Shown: positions 34,420-43,716 of the stretch, piece by piece
How positions within the stretch are numbered: the first letter of the stretch is position 1
Layout of the letters: every line of letters starts with the position of its first letter
Source: JBDSWU01 sp038230395
GTDB lineage: Bacteria; Patescibacteriota; Saccharimonadia; Saccharimonadales; UBA4665
DNA: 64,000 nucleotides
Direction: 5' to 3'
Assembly: GCA_038230395.1 (NCBI GenBank)
Contig: JBBRNI010000004.1
Location: 1 to 64,000, forward strand
Made by a program: the position numbers and the translations under genes
Notes under the pieces: model-generated
What the model saw: the letters and a program-made list of their open reading frames with translations, nothing else
Told to the model about the DNA's origin: nothing
Databases searched by the model: none

Positions 34420-36142
34420 TGGATGTAGTGTTCGCCTTTAAGGCAGGTTTTGCAATGGTGACCGTAATTTTATTGAGTTTTTTAGGAACACTGCTTACAA
34501 AGAACGGACTGAGTTTGATGGTCACGTCGGTCACACCCGGGTCTGAGCGTAATGCGGTTTGAATGTCGCCAGACTTTTTGCCAGCAGCCAGCTTTTTGAT
34601 AGTTTCGATGTTCAATTGTGGGCCAGCCACAGCGACAGTTTGGAGTGTTAGTTGAGCACTAGTTGCACCCGCTGAATTTTGAGTAAAAATGGCAGCGCGT
34701 AGGCCTTCGTCAAGAATACTCTGCTTACTGATGTCGATCTGCTTTTTAACGCTTTCGTCGATCAAGTTTTTGAGATCTGCCTGCTGTACACCAAGCATGC
34801 TGTAGCCGACAACTTCGGTTACCGTGACGCTATCAGCGGCGTCCCCGGCGTTAACACTGCTAGTAACGGTTGGTGCACCGACGTTGAATGTGACAGCCAG
34901 TCCATACAACCCAGCTTGAACGAGCTGAGCATTAAGCGCCGTCTTAATACCATCATCTGAGGCACTAATTTTAGCTTTGGCACTGTCGATATCTGACTGG
35001 CTCACAATCTTGGTGATGTTGTCCGTACCGCCACTAGCTGCTCCAGTCGCTGAAACATCAGAACGGCCGGAAACTGCGAATGTAACATTACTACTGGTAT
35101 TGTAATTTGTGCCACCAACCTGAGCAGAAATCGCAGCGTCACCGCTGGCTGCAAAATAAATACAGCCGTTTTTGACTTTTGTTGGCGAAAACGAAACGGA
35201 TGATTGAGTAATATACGTTAGGCCGTTGTAACTAACTCCAGTTCCGGCAGGGACATCAGCTGCCGGGCTTACGGAGTTACACTCTTGAGCTGTCATTGTG
35301 ACTGAGCCTGTAGCCTTGATGCCGTTGTTCTTTTGGCCTGTAGCCGCGGCTTGCTCGTTGTAAGTTTTTGATTGGGTAACTAGTTTGGCGGGGAGTGTGT
35401 GATTAGCAGGGTTAAAGGCGTTGACCGTTGAATCAGCCGTCAAATTAAGATTGGTGTTGATGTTGCTGGCGTTAGTCGTAATAGAAATTGTCGCTTTTGG
35501 TAAAACCGTAAAGGCGAAGACCCCTCCTACAATAAGGCCTATCAAAATCAAGCCGCCAAGTACTAGCAGTAAGCGGAAGCGCTCAAAATTGGGGACGGAT
35601 AATTTTTGATCCTTTTTGAGTTTTTTAGGAGTAGCTGACGTAATATCTTTGCTGTCGGGCAAATCACCGGCTTCCGCTTCATCAGCCAAGTCAGTCATAT
35701 CAATAGTTTCGACGCCATCAGCAGCAACAGCAGCTGCAGATAACCCAGCCAATTCACCAACGGGGCGACTGGCGTCAAGTACAGGACTGGCTTCAGTCTC
35801 ACCGGTTGCTTCGTCGACGGTTTCTTCTTGATCATCGGTAAGTGATGGAGCGATTGGGATAGCCGGCTTGCTGGTTAAACTAGAGGCTACTAAAACACCG
35901 GCCAGGCCCGCTAATGGCAACAGGCCATTTTCGGTGGTAATGAGTACCAAATGCTTTTTGGCGTCGTCAGCGGCCCGCTTGAGTAGCTTCATATTGACGA
36001 TACTTTGGAAGACACTGGCGCGCTTGGGTAATACTAAGGCGACAATTTTGCCGTCGCTAGAGCGCAGCTTATCGATGATGCCAGTAATCTCATCGTCTAC
36101 GTCGATGTAAATAGTGTCTTTAGGTGAATTTGCGGTTGCCAT
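34403..36142 (-). CDS. Membrane protein with baseplate-J-like extracellular region
   Basis: The cytoplasmic N-terminal part (about 1-195) begins with a domain that looks able to fold alone (IDVDDEITGIIDKLRSSDGKIVALVLP), then an acidic linker. A transmembrane helix (about 198-220) follows. The outside part starts VLPKATISITTN and resembles the baseplate J-like proteins often found in CPR genomes, with many beta strands. Its function is not known. It sits 10 nt after ftsA and overlaps ruvX by 17 bp, so it belongs to a division and wall-synthesis transcription unit. This context suggests a role at the envelope. Confidence 0.8.
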   Translation of the reverse strand: MATANSPKDTIYIDVDDEITGIIDKLRSSDGKIVALVLPKRASVFQSIVNMKLLKRAADDAKKHLVLITTENGLLPLAGLAGVLVASSLTSKPAIPIAPSLTDDQEETVDEATGETEASPVLDASRPVGELAGLSAAAVAADGVETIDMTDLADEAEAGDLPDSKDITSATPKKLKKDQKLSVPNFERFRLLLVLGGLILIGLIVGGVFAFTVLPKATISITTNASNINTNLNLTADSTVNAFNPANHTLPAKLVTQSKTYNEQAAATGQKNNGIKATGSVTMTAQECNSVSPAADVPAGTGVSYNGLTYITQSSVSFSPTKVKNGCIYFAASGDAAISAQVGGTNYNTSSNVTFAVSGRSDVSATGAASGGTDNITKIVSQSDIDSAKAKISASDDGIKTALNAQLVQAGLYGLAVTFNVGAPTVTSSVNAGDAADSVTVTEVVGYSMLGVQQADLKNLIDESVKKQIDISKQSILDEGLRAAIFTQNSAGATSAQLTLQTVAVAGPQLNIETIKKLAAGKKSGDIQTALRSDPGVTDVTIKLSPFFVSSVPKKLNKITVTIAKPALKANTTSNGSNP

Positions 36143-36151
36143 AATTAGTTC

Positions 36152-37501
36152 TTACACGCTTAACATTTTATCTATTTTATCCTTGATAGAACCTGAAGTG
36201 CCACTACTAAACTGCAAAGTGTCCATGCCAACCCGTAACAGCCCCATGGCCGTAATAAAGGTGTGGTCTGTAACATCCCCAGTTTTATCAGTAATATCGG
36301 CGACTTGTTCGGGGTGAATGTGATGGACCGTTGGCTTACGAGTAAAAGGCAAGGCTTTGTACCACTCAGTTTTCTCTAATCGATCCATAAGTAAGTCGAG
36401 TGACGAACCACCACCACACAGAAATAGTCGGTGTGGCAAGTGATCTAACTTGGTAAACTCGCTGAGAGCTAGCTCAATTCCGCCAATCCAAACATCAGCC
36501 GTTTTGTTGAGAGCTTTTTCGATGGCTGGGCGCTTGGCTGTTGGGACTTTGTTGGTGCTAAGGCCCAGCTTGAGGGCTTCGGCAACTTCGTACTCAACGC
36601 CCATGTCGCGCTCCACGGCGTGGGTGTAAGCTCGGCCACCAATTCCAAACATTTTGGTACCTTGGACGCCGCCGTCATTGATTACGGCAATGTCGGTAGT
36701 GCCACCTCCAACGTCCATAAGTACGGCGCTCAGGTTTTGATTGGAGTTATTGCCAATAACGGCCCTAGCCACGGCAAATGGCTCAGCTGCCACGGCCAAT
36801 AAATCAAGGTCGAGCTCCTGGGCGGTTTTTTCGAGGGCACCAATATGGATCATCGGTGCAAAGGCAGTGTAAAGCTGCACCACGACATCCTTACCTTGGA
36901 AACCAATTGGGTTAGTTACAGGGTAACCATCAATTTCGATACTGACGAGCGCGCTGTTAACTAAGCGCACCTCAACCTCTTTGCCACCCAGTTCCCAGGC
37001 CAGCTGTTGCTTGGCCTTTTCTTGTGCTCGGTTTTGTACTAGCGTGATAATCTTTTCCATCTCTAAAATATCGAGCGGCTTATCGGACTGCTTACGGGCG
37101 ACGCGCACGGTGGTAGTCGTGCCTTTTACTAGCTCGCCGGCGATTCCGATAATGGCGGTGCGAACACTGACATCAGCTTGTGTTTCGGCTTGCGTCAGTG
37201 CTTTGTCACAGTTTTGAACTACACTAGCAATGTCTGAAATTGCACCAGCCTGCATGTCAGCCAGGGCTTGGTGGGCTCGTCCTACACCAATAATTTCGAT
37301 TGTTTTACCATCAGTAGCTATCCGTCCAATCAAGGCTTTTACATATTCAGTACCAATATCGAGCGCCAGAACGTATTGTTCTGTGGGTTTGCCCCTGCCG
37401 CCGACTTTAGCGCGCTTAGCTACTTTGCCAGCACTGCTCTTGGTAACTCTGAGCGCTCGCGAGCCAACACTACTACTAACAGATTTAATTTTTTGAAGCA
37501 T
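36152..37501 (-). CDS. ftsA: Cell division protein FtsA
   Basis: This actin-like ATPase has the fold's motifs: ALDIGTEYVKALIG (phosphate 1), LMDVGGGTTDIAVI (phosphate 2) and LFLCGGGSSL (adenosine). The 1C domain lies between them. FtsA tethers FtsZ to the membrane and recruits the divisome; the C-terminus here has a short helix (KDKIDKMLSV) that could serve as a membrane-targeting tip. The frame opens at a GTG (37525), but the ATG at 37501 is preceded by TGGTAAAAT at 7 nt, so this start and a leaderless mRNA are preferred. The first 40 residues are a basic extension before the fold. ftsZ is not in the window. Confidence 0.93.
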   Translation of the reverse strand: MLQKIKSVSSSVGSRALRVTKSSAGKVAKRAKVGGRGKPTEQYVLALDIGTEYVKALIGRIATDGKTIEIIGVGRAHQALADMQAGAISDIASVVQNCDKALTQAETQADVSVRTAIIGIAGELVKGTTTTVRVARKQSDKPLDILEMEKIITLVQNRAQEKAKQQLAWELGGKEVEVRLVNSALVSIEIDGYPVTNPIGFQGKDVVVQLYTAFAPMIHIGALEKTAQELDLDLLAVAAEPFAVARAVIGNNSNQNLSAVLMDVGGGTTDIAVINDGGVQGTKMFGIGGRAYTHAVERDMGVEYEVAEALKLGLSTNKVPTAKRPAIEKALNKTADVWIGGIELALSEFTKLDHLPHRLFLCGGGSSLDLLMDRLEKTEWYKALPFTRKPTVHHIHPEQVADITDKTGDVTDHTFITAMGLLRVGMDTLQFSSGTSGSIKDKIDKMLSV

Positions 37502-37564
37502 ATGCACTATTTTACCATAGCCCACGCTGTCATGAGCTGTTTTACTCCATAAACGTTGCGATAA

Positions 37565-38701
37565 TTATGCGTGGCGAACTCGTTTACGATTCCCTCGTAA
37601 CAAGTGGAACTCTCGGCGCTCACCAAGCCAAAAACTTAGGAGCATTAATAGTACTAAGCCATAGCTTGGCCAGATGTAGACACGTAAGAAGTGTAAAACA
37701 CCGCTACTAAAGCCTGCCCCATTGTTGCCCTGAGTTCTGCCAACAGTAGCAGGGTGGCGATTGTTAACAACAACTAGTAATTGCAAGAATGTCTGGTTGC
37801 CGGCAGCGTCGGTCACCGTAAATTTAACAATGTAGCTACCATGGTAACCACCAGGTTTCTCATAGGTGTGCGTTATTTTGGTCAAGCCAGAGCTGCCGCG
37901 GCTGACAATACCATTGCTACCATCACCCCAGTCAATCGATATGGCGTAGGGCGCGGTACCACCCTCTGGATCAAGTTGCCATACTGATTGCTGACCAACG
38001 AAGTATCCTCGTATTGTAAAGTCAGTACTCAAGGTCAGAGGTGCTACTAACATGGTTGGCGATCCGCTGTCTGGCGACGAATTAATACTAAATCCTTGAG
38101 AAGCTGACTTAGTTTTTGTACTGGTTGAGCCCAACGCGGGTATAATCGCTGGCACTGGTGGATCGTAATAGACGGTTATCGGCACAGAGTCAGGCCCAGC
38201 TCCATCAGTAAAATTATAGATTCGAGCTACCAACTGGTTAGCACCCGTAAACAAGTCTATTGATAGTTGGTAGTTGCCAGTATTGTCACAAATTGCCGTG
38301 CCACTATAAAAATTGTTACGATAGATAGAAACATAGCCGCCGTTAGCATCAATGGGGCAACTACCACTGACAATGACTGGTTTTTCGCTAAAACGTTGAT
38401 TCGCTGAAGGGCTAGTAATAGTTGCCGGCTGCGTTGGCGGCGGCGCAGGCACGCTGGCGCGCACCGTATAGCTCGCTTGCATCTGCGGTGAACCCACTGG
38501 AGTGGCAGCCTTTACTATTTGCGTCCAGCCGCCAATCAGCACGCCGACACACAACACGATCATGGTCAGTAGTGGGTATGATGTCGAGGTGCGTGGCAGC
38601 ACTCTACCGCTGTGGCGATGATGAGACATGCGAAAATGGCGACTGGTCTGAATCGCCGTTAATCGCTTCGGTGAGGTCGAATGCTGTTGCTTACGTGCCA
38701 T
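37565..38701 (-). CDS. PKD-domain surface protein 1
   Basis: A very basic cytoplasmic start and a transmembrane helix (about 44-63) are followed by an Ig-like module (ITSPSANQRFSEKPVIVSG...) and a PKD-type beta-sandwich (ISIDWGDGSNG...THTYEKPG). A C-terminal helix and basic tail (RKRVRHA) end the protein, so both ends are cytoplasmic. It is a paralog of the protein at 43717-44604: both have the phrases DLF(T/S)G.N.LVAR(I/V)Y and AGPDS. The function is probably structural or adhesive. Confidence 0.85.
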   Translation of the reverse strand: MARKQQHSTSPKRLTAIQTSRHFRMSHHRHSGRVLPRTSTSYPLLTMIVLCVGVLIGGWTQIVKAATPVGSPQMQASYTVRASVPAPPPTQPATITSPSANQRFSEKPVIVSGSCPIDANGGYVSIYRNNFYSGTAICDNTGNYQLSIDLFTGANQLVARIYNFTDGAGPDSVPITVYYDPPVPAIIPALGSTSTKTKSASQGFSINSSPDSGSPTMLVAPLTLSTDFTIRGYFVGQQSVWQLDPEGGTAPYAISIDWGDGSNGIVSRGSSGLTKITHTYEKPGGYHGSYIVKFTVTDAAGNQTFLQLLVVVNNRHPATVGRTQGNNGAGFSSGVLHFLRVYIWPSYGLVLLMLLSFWLGERREFHLLRGNRKRVRHA

Positions 38702-38774
38702 TACTTATTTGTTTTTGATTTTTATTTTGAATTAACCACTAGCATCATATCACATGCCTCGGCAGCAGATCATA

Positions 38775-38803
38775 TTGACATAAACACAATACAGTAGTTT
38801 AAT
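38775..38803 (+). promoter_or_regulatory. Consensus promoter at the start of the 347-aa gene
   Basis: TTGACA (38775-38780), a 17-nt spacer and TTTAAT (38798-38803) lie 7 nt before the ATG at 38811. Transcription should begin at or next to the A of the ATG, so the mRNA should have no leader. Confidence 0.8.
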
Positions 38804-38810
38804 ACTACAA

Positions 38811-39854
38811 ATGGCTCAAAATTTACCTAGTTCAGAGCGTGGGATGGACGCCCTACGTAGTGCATTGCAAGTGACTGGTTTTGCCGCCCAACAATATGCG
38901 GACGAAGCGCTTACATATACTCCAATAGACATTGAAGTCGAAGATTTTAAGACTGAATCTGAAGTTCCGGCTTTCATCCAGCGAGCCTTTAGGCACTATA
39001 AACAACCTCCCCAAGCAATCACTGGCGTTGACATTCGTTTAGCTTACGACAGTTTTGGCGAACAGTTCAGCACGAATGAAGTCACCCTACAACTTAATAC
39101 CGGCCATACGGTTAACTACATTCGCTCCGCATTTATCGGGAAAACATTGAATGGCACAGGCACCCTGTTTATGCCGACAATAATCAATCCTGCCAACAAG
39201 GTCACGGTCAACGCCGCGGCTCAGCCACTGCGACCGGATGAAATCCATGATACGCTCCAGAATTTGGGAGTCTTCCTTCCGAGTGAAAATCACACCGCTG
39301 CTTATGACGCGATCGCTGGAATCCTCATGTTCGCCGGTGTATGGCGGACCAGAAGCAGTCACACTAAGCTGCTAGATATGCGTCGACGAGTACGTGTTGA
39401 AAAACGTTTTGACGGTAAAGGCACGGCTACTGACCTAACACCGATTGAAATGGGTATACCGAAAGCAGTTCGTGAAGCTAATGACGAATTTGGCTATGAA
39501 GACGCGCTGGTAAACGAAATCATAGATAGCGCTACTAGCGCCAACGAAGTAGCAGTGGTTCACGAACTGCTTTTGGACATCGAAGAGTCTCGACGTGATG
39601 GCTACGCGCCAACAAGTTCATTACAATTTATTCAACGCAGCGACCGACCCGGCGACGCGTTAAAAGTCGCGGGCTTATGGCGCACGCCCTTAATGTATGT
39701 TGGCAGTGATACACAACTGCTTCCACCCACTCGCAAAGAGCGCGGTAATCAAAAACTGGTCACCCCGACGGTCGATACGCTTAATTTCATTCGTGGCAGC
39801 CTACAACTAGCTCGTGGTCTGCGGGAGCTGACCCCTAAATCTATTGCAGAATAG
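38811..39854 (+). CDS. Hypothetical protein, 347 aa
   Basis: No family is recognised. The protein is soluble, with no signal peptide or membrane helix. It has an alpha/beta-looking first half and a charged second half with a possible short helical repeat (VNEIIDSATSANEVAVVHELLLDIEE). A consensus promoter places the start of transcription at the ATG. The gene converges with alaS, and the ends overlap by 14 bp. It is the only plus-strand gene between 28559 and 41803. Confidence 0.75.
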   Translation: MAQNLPSSERGMDALRSALQVTGFAAQQYADEALTYTPIDIEVEDFKTESEVPAFIQRAFRHYKQPPQAITGVDIRLAYDSFGEQFSTNEVTLQLNTGHTVNYIRSAFIGKTLNGTGTLFMPTIINPANKVTVNAAAQPLRPDEIHDTLQNLGVFLPSENHTAAYDAIAGILMFAGVWRTRSSHTKLLDMRRRVRVEKRFDGKGTATDLTPIEMGIPKAVREANDEFGYEDALVNEIIDSATSANEVAVVHELLLDIEESRRDGYAPTSSLQFIQRSDRPGDALKVAGLWRTPLMYVGSDTQLLPPTRKERGNQKLVTPTVDTLNFIRGSLQLARGLRELTPKSIAE

Positions 39855-41724
39855 CTTTGATGCGGCGGATGCCGGCTGAGCTGGATTCCTCTTTGATAAT
39901 TTTGAAACGTTTGTTGTCTTCAAATAATTGTAGAGTGTGGTCGACATGGGGGCCGCCACAAATCTCGAAGCTAAATGGTTTATCGGCGCCATCAGCGATC
40001 ATTTGATAGACTTTTACGGTCTCGCCGTAACGGTCGCCAAACTGGCCAAGGGCATCCTTTTCTTCTCGGGCTACTTTAGTTGGGTATTCAGCGAATGACA
40101 CTTTTAGATCTTTGCCAATCTGTTCGTTGACAATGTCTTCGACTTGTTTTACTTGCTCAGGCGTGACTTTTTCTGGGTGGCTAAAATCAAACCTTAACCG
40201 TTCTTCTGTTATGTTTGAGCCGTTTTGCACAACGTGGTCGCCAAGTACGTCACGCAGGGCTTGGTACATCAGATGCGTCGCGGTGTGGTATTTTTTGTGT
40301 TGCAATGTTTGGCCACCCAAGCCACCCTTGAAAGTGCCCTTACTGGCGGTTTGGGAGCGCTCGCGCTGCGCTTTCATCAAGCCATCAAAACTCTGCTTGC
40401 AATCATCAGCTAGGGGAACGTCTTGCTTAAACGCTTCTTCGTAGGTAATTTCTACCGGGAAACCGTAGGTGTCATACAACTTAAATACAACCTCGCCAGT
40501 TAACTGTTTGTCGGCTAGCTTATTGAATTCGTTTAGACCTTTGCGGAGTGTTTGACGGAATACTTTTTCTTCTTTGACGAGCACAGCTATGACTTTGTCA
40601 CGGTTGGCCGCAACTTCTGGAAAGTCGTCTTTGTATAAGTCGGTAATGACCGGCACCACTTGCTCGAGGAAGTTCTGTTCGATGCCAAGCTCAAAGGCAA
40701 AACGTATGGCCCGTCGGACCAGGCGACGCATGACGTAACCCTGCTCTTTGTTGCTAGGCACAACCCCGTCAACGGCCAAGAATGTAGCAGCGCGAAGGTG
40801 GTCGGCAATAACGCGCATGCTGGCTGTGTGGTTGTCATAGCCTTTGCCAGAAATGTCCTCAAGCTTTTCGATGATTGGTATCAAAATACTAATTTTGAAT
40901 ACATCTGTAGTACCCAAGCTCGCGGCGGCAATACGCTCTAGGCCACCACCGAAATCGACGTTTTGCTTGGGTAGTTTTTCGAAGCCATTAGCAGTTTTGA
41001 GATACTCCATAAAAACGCTATTACCAATTTCCATATAGCGTCCACAGTCGCAGTTAGGATGGCAGTATTTGCCCCATTTAGGGTCATGCTGGATTTCTGG
41101 GTATATGTAAAACACTTCGGAATCTGGACCACCGGGTTCCCCAGCTGGCATGGTTGCGGCCTTACCACCTCGGCACCACCAGTTCTTATCATCATAAAAG
41201 AAAATTCGACCGCCTTGTTCGCCCACCTCGGAGCCACGAGATTCACTTCCAAGTTCGACTTCTGCGGCGTTGATGCCGGATTTAGCGAAGACATTTTTCC
41301 AGACCTCAGCCGCCTCGGTATCTTTGGGGATGCCTAGCGCCTCGTAGCCACTGAAGCACGTCACATATATGCGAGTTGGGTCGAGCCCGACTTTATCAGT
41401 TAGAAACTCCCAAAACCAGCTAATTTGTTCTTGCTTGAAGTAATCACCGAGCGACCAATTGCCAAGCATTTCAAAAAAAGTAGTATGACGATTATCACCA
41501 ACTTCCTCAATATCTTGCGAGCGTAAACAAGTCTGACTATCTGTTAATCGCACGCCTGAGGGGTGAGCTTCACCGAGCAAGTACGGAATCAGAGGCTGCA
41601 TGCCAGAGCCAGTAAACAGAGTCGTTGGATCGTTTTGAGGCACCAACAGTGCCCGTGGAATTTCCACATGACCTTTTTCTTTTAAGAAATTAAGGTAGGC
41701 AGTGCGTATTTGCTGGGCGTTCAT
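39841..41724 (-). CDS. alaS: Alanine--tRNA ligase, short form
   Basis: The class II catalytic core (about 1-250) includes FTGSGMQPLIPYLLGE and FFEMLGNWSLGDYFK. The tRNA recognition and editing domains follow; editing-site zinc ligands are seen as HTATH and CGGPHVDH (Cys, His). The protein ends just after the editing domain (SSAGIRRIKAIL). The usual C-terminal coiled coil and DHHA1/C-Ala domain of about 200-250 residues is absent; bacterial AlaS is commonly about 870 aa. Short AlaS forms are known in reduced lineages. The -10 box TGGTACAAT (41742-41734) lies 9 nt before the ATG. Confidence 0.97.
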   Translation of the reverse strand: MNAQQIRTAYLNFLKEKGHVEIPRALLVPQNDPTTLFTGSGMQPLIPYLLGEAHPSGVRLTDSQTCLRSQDIEEVGDNRHTTFFEMLGNWSLGDYFKQEQISWFWEFLTDKVGLDPTRIYVTCFSGYEALGIPKDTEAAEVWKNVFAKSGINAAEVELGSESRGSEVGEQGGRIFFYDDKNWWCRGGKAATMPAGEPGGPDSEVFYIYPEIQHDPKWGKYCHPNCDCGRYMEIGNSVFMEYLKTANGFEKLPKQNVDFGGGLERIAAASLGTTDVFKISILIPIIEKLEDISGKGYDNHTASMRVIADHLRAATFLAVDGVVPSNKEQGYVMRRLVRRAIRFAFELGIEQNFLEQVVPVITDLYKDDFPEVAANRDKVIAVLVKEEKVFRQTLRKGLNEFNKLADKQLTGEVVFKLYDTYGFPVEITYEEAFKQDVPLADDCKQSFDGLMKAQRERSQTASKGTFKGGLGGQTLQHKKYHTATHLMYQALRDVLGDHVVQNGSNITEERLRFDFSHPEKVTPEQVKQVEDIVNEQIGKDLKVSFAEYPTKVAREEKDALGQFGDRYGETVKVYQMIADGADKPFSFEICGGPHVDHTLQLFEDNKRFKIIKEESSSAGIRRIKAILQ

Positions 41725-41733
41725 ATCTGTTAA

Positions 41734-41742
41734 ATTGTACCA
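41734..41742 (-). promoter_or_regulatory. alaS extended -10 box
   Basis: On the minus strand TGGTACAAT ends 9 nt before the alaS ATG. It lies beside the divergent promoter at 41764-41792, so the two genes share a 78-bp control region. Confidence 0.6.
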
Positions 41743-41763
41743 GAAACTGTCACAATTCCGTCA

Positions 41764-41792
41764 TTGCAAACCACCATAGTGCGGAGTATTGT
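41764..41792 (+). promoter_or_regulatory. Promoter of the 243-aa gene
   Basis: TTGCAA (41764-41769), 17 nt and TATTGT (41787-41792) precede the ATG at 41803 by 10 nt. A TTG at 41764 could be read as a start codon of a longer frame, but it forms part of this -35 box, so the ATG at 41803 is preferred. Confidence 0.6.
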
Positions 41793-41802
41793 ACGTACAT
41801 AT

Positions 41803-42534
41803 ATGCTTGGAATGTCAGGAATCGCAGGTGAAGTAGCAAACAATAGTAAGCCTATTATTGCTGCCGTCAGCGGTGGTTTTCTATTGGGGGCTTTGAAAAA
41901 TACCCTCGAAACATTGGACATCAACGAACGAGGTTTACGGCAACTTCGCGGCAATTTAATCCGTGATAGAGATTTTGCTTGGGGGTTTATGAAAGGAGAT
42001 CTCTATGGCAGAGTTGAGACGGGAATGGTTTTTTCGCCATTTTTCTACTCGATTCTAAAGTTTAATATCGCACCTCAAACTGAAGAAAACGATCAAAATA
42101 ATAAGCTAGAACTAACCTGCAAAGAAGGTAAGGTCACTCATGGGCTCCAGTTTACTTGGTCACGAATAGACGAAGACTGGATGCTGTATCGCTCGCACAC
42201 TAGTTATAAATCAGAGACCGATATGAGACAGGCATTTCGGGGTTATGTCGGCCAAGCAATTGGCAAAACAGCTATAGGATTGTCATTTGAGGAGCTCTTC
42301 GATAGCGACCGAATCAATGGAGAAGTTATAGAGCAGACAAGGACAGGCTTCCTGGGTGCCGGCTGCCAACTGCACAATGTCGTACTCAACCAAATTACAT
42401 TCGACGGTTCACAGTTACAAAGTAACGCGACTATGTCTGGAATCAGAGATGGTTTGGGCGCGCTATTAGCCCGGGATATCGAACCAAAAGAAGAAAAACC
42501 TATGGGGCCTTGGCCAATTCCAGACATTGCGTAA
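41803..42534 (+). CDS. Hypothetical protein, 243 aa
   Basis: No family is recognised. A moderately hydrophobic segment near the N-terminus (PIIAAVSGGFLLGALKNTL) could be a membrane contact. The rest is soluble and includes many beta strands. A stretch late in the protein (GAGCQLHNVVLNQITFDG) faintly recalls SPFH/band-7 proteins, but this is weak. The frame could begin at a TTG at 41764, but that codon overlaps the promoter. The gene is divergent from alaS. Confidence 0.7.
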   Translation: MLGMSGIAGEVANNSKPIIAAVSGGFLLGALKNTLETLDINERGLRQLRGNLIRDRDFAWGFMKGDLYGRVETGMVFSPFFYSILKFNIAPQTEENDQNNKLELTCKEGKVTHGLQFTWSRIDEDWMLYRSHTSYKSETDMRQAFRGYVGQAIGKTAIGLSFEELFDSDRINGEVIEQTRTGFLGAGCQLHNVVLNQITFDGSQLQSNATMSGIRDGLGALLARDIEPKEEKPMGPWPIPDIA

Positions 42535-42603
42535 GTTTTGAGCAAGTGAGCAGTGGCTGTAGGTCAGTTGATAGTTTTGACGCACCGATTGCGATTTCCA
42601 GAA

Positions 42604-43653
42604 TTACAGGACGATGCCACCGCCTAGACAGCGATCGCCGTCGTACAGGACAGCTGATTGACCGGGAGTAATGGCCCGGATGTCGTCAGTCAAGGTCAGC
42701 ACGGCGTTGTCAGCGTCATAGGCTAGTTCACAGTCGACGAGGGGTGTGCGGTATCGAGTACGGACTTTGAGCTTCGTGGACGTGGGTGCCTCACCAATCC
42801 AGTGCATGCTACCGAGCCGCAGTTGGTGGCGCCATAGGCGCTCGTCTTGCAGGTCGGTGGTCACATAAACCTCGTTTTTGGCCATATCTTTACCTACTAC
42901 GTAATATGGCAAACCGCCGCCGACATCTAGGCCGTGCCGCTGGCCGATAGTGTAAAACAGGGCGCCGTCATGCTCACCAATTACTGAGCCGCTTTGTTCG
43001 ATTATAGCTCCGTGAAGCTGTGGGCCAAGCTCGGCTAGCAAGAAGTCTTTGATGCCTACTTTGCCAACAAAACAAATACCTTGGCTATCCTTCTTTTCAG
43101 CAGTTGCTAGGCCATAGCTGCGCGCAAGTTCCCGAACGGCTGGTTTTTTGAGCTCACCAATCGGCATTAGGCTATGACGCAGCGCGTCTTCGGTAACTCT
43201 GTACAAAAAATATGACTGGTCTTTGTTGGTATCAATACCAGCGTGCAGCTGGCCATCAATACTACGAGCGTAATGTCCGGTGGCAATCAGGTCAGCACCG
43301 TCTTCTAGGGCTGTCTCCAGAAATAGTTTGAACTTAACCTCCTGGTTACACATAATATCTGGGTTAGGTGTGATACCAGACAGGTAGCCACTCACCATAT
43401 AATCAACAACTTTTTGGCGGTACTCGGCTTCGAAATCAAATAATTTGAAGTCGATGCCGAGCTGTACAGCCACGCGCTTGGCATCTTGATAATCCTCTTT
43501 CCACGGGCAGGTGAAACCAGGTAAGTCTTGGCTCCAGTTTTTCATATAAACGCCCACCACGTGGTAACCCTGGTCTTTTAATACTGCGGCTGTAACCGAC
43601 GAATCAACGCCGCCAGACATACCGACGTAGACAGTTTGAGTTTTATCAGTCAT
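42604..43653 (-). CDS. mnmA: tRNA-specific 2-thiouridylase MnmA
   Basis: A PP-loop ATPase begins with MSGGVDSS (about 12-19). Catalytic Cys residues are in NPDIMCNQEVKF (about 100-111) and GICFVGK (about 195-201). The family's DGALFYTIGQRHGL is present. MnmA adds sulfur to U34 of tRNA-Lys, Glu and Gln. The cysteine desulfurase at 56917-58068 can supply the sulfur. The ATG follows TGTTAAAAT at 9 nt. Length (349 aa) is usual. Confidence 0.97.
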   Translation of the reverse strand: MTDKTQTVYVGMSGGVDSSVTAAVLKDQGYHVVGVYMKNWSQDLPGFTCPWKEDYQDAKRVAVQLGIDFKLFDFEAEYRQKVVDYMVSGYLSGITPNPDIMCNQEVKFKLFLETALEDGADLIATGHYARSIDGQLHAGIDTNKDQSYFLYRVTEDALRHSLMPIGELKKPAVRELARSYGLATAEKKDSQGICFVGKVGIKDFLLAELGPQLHGAIIEQSGSVIGEHDGALFYTIGQRHGLDVGGGLPYYVVGKDMAKNEVYVTTDLQDERLWRHQLRLGSMHWIGEAPTSTKLKVRTRYRTPLVDCELAYDADNAVLTLTDDIRAITPGQSAVLYDGDRCLGGGIVL

Positions 43654-43716
43654 AAGCCCTGTATTTTAACAAATTTCAAAAGCTAAGTCAGCATTTATGC
43701 TCAGTAATAGCCGTAT

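Noticed and set aside
41764..41802. TTG start extending the 243-aa gene to 256 aa
   Set aside because: The TTG is part of a -35 box (TTGCAA, 17 nt, TATTGT), so the added codons would not be transcribed.
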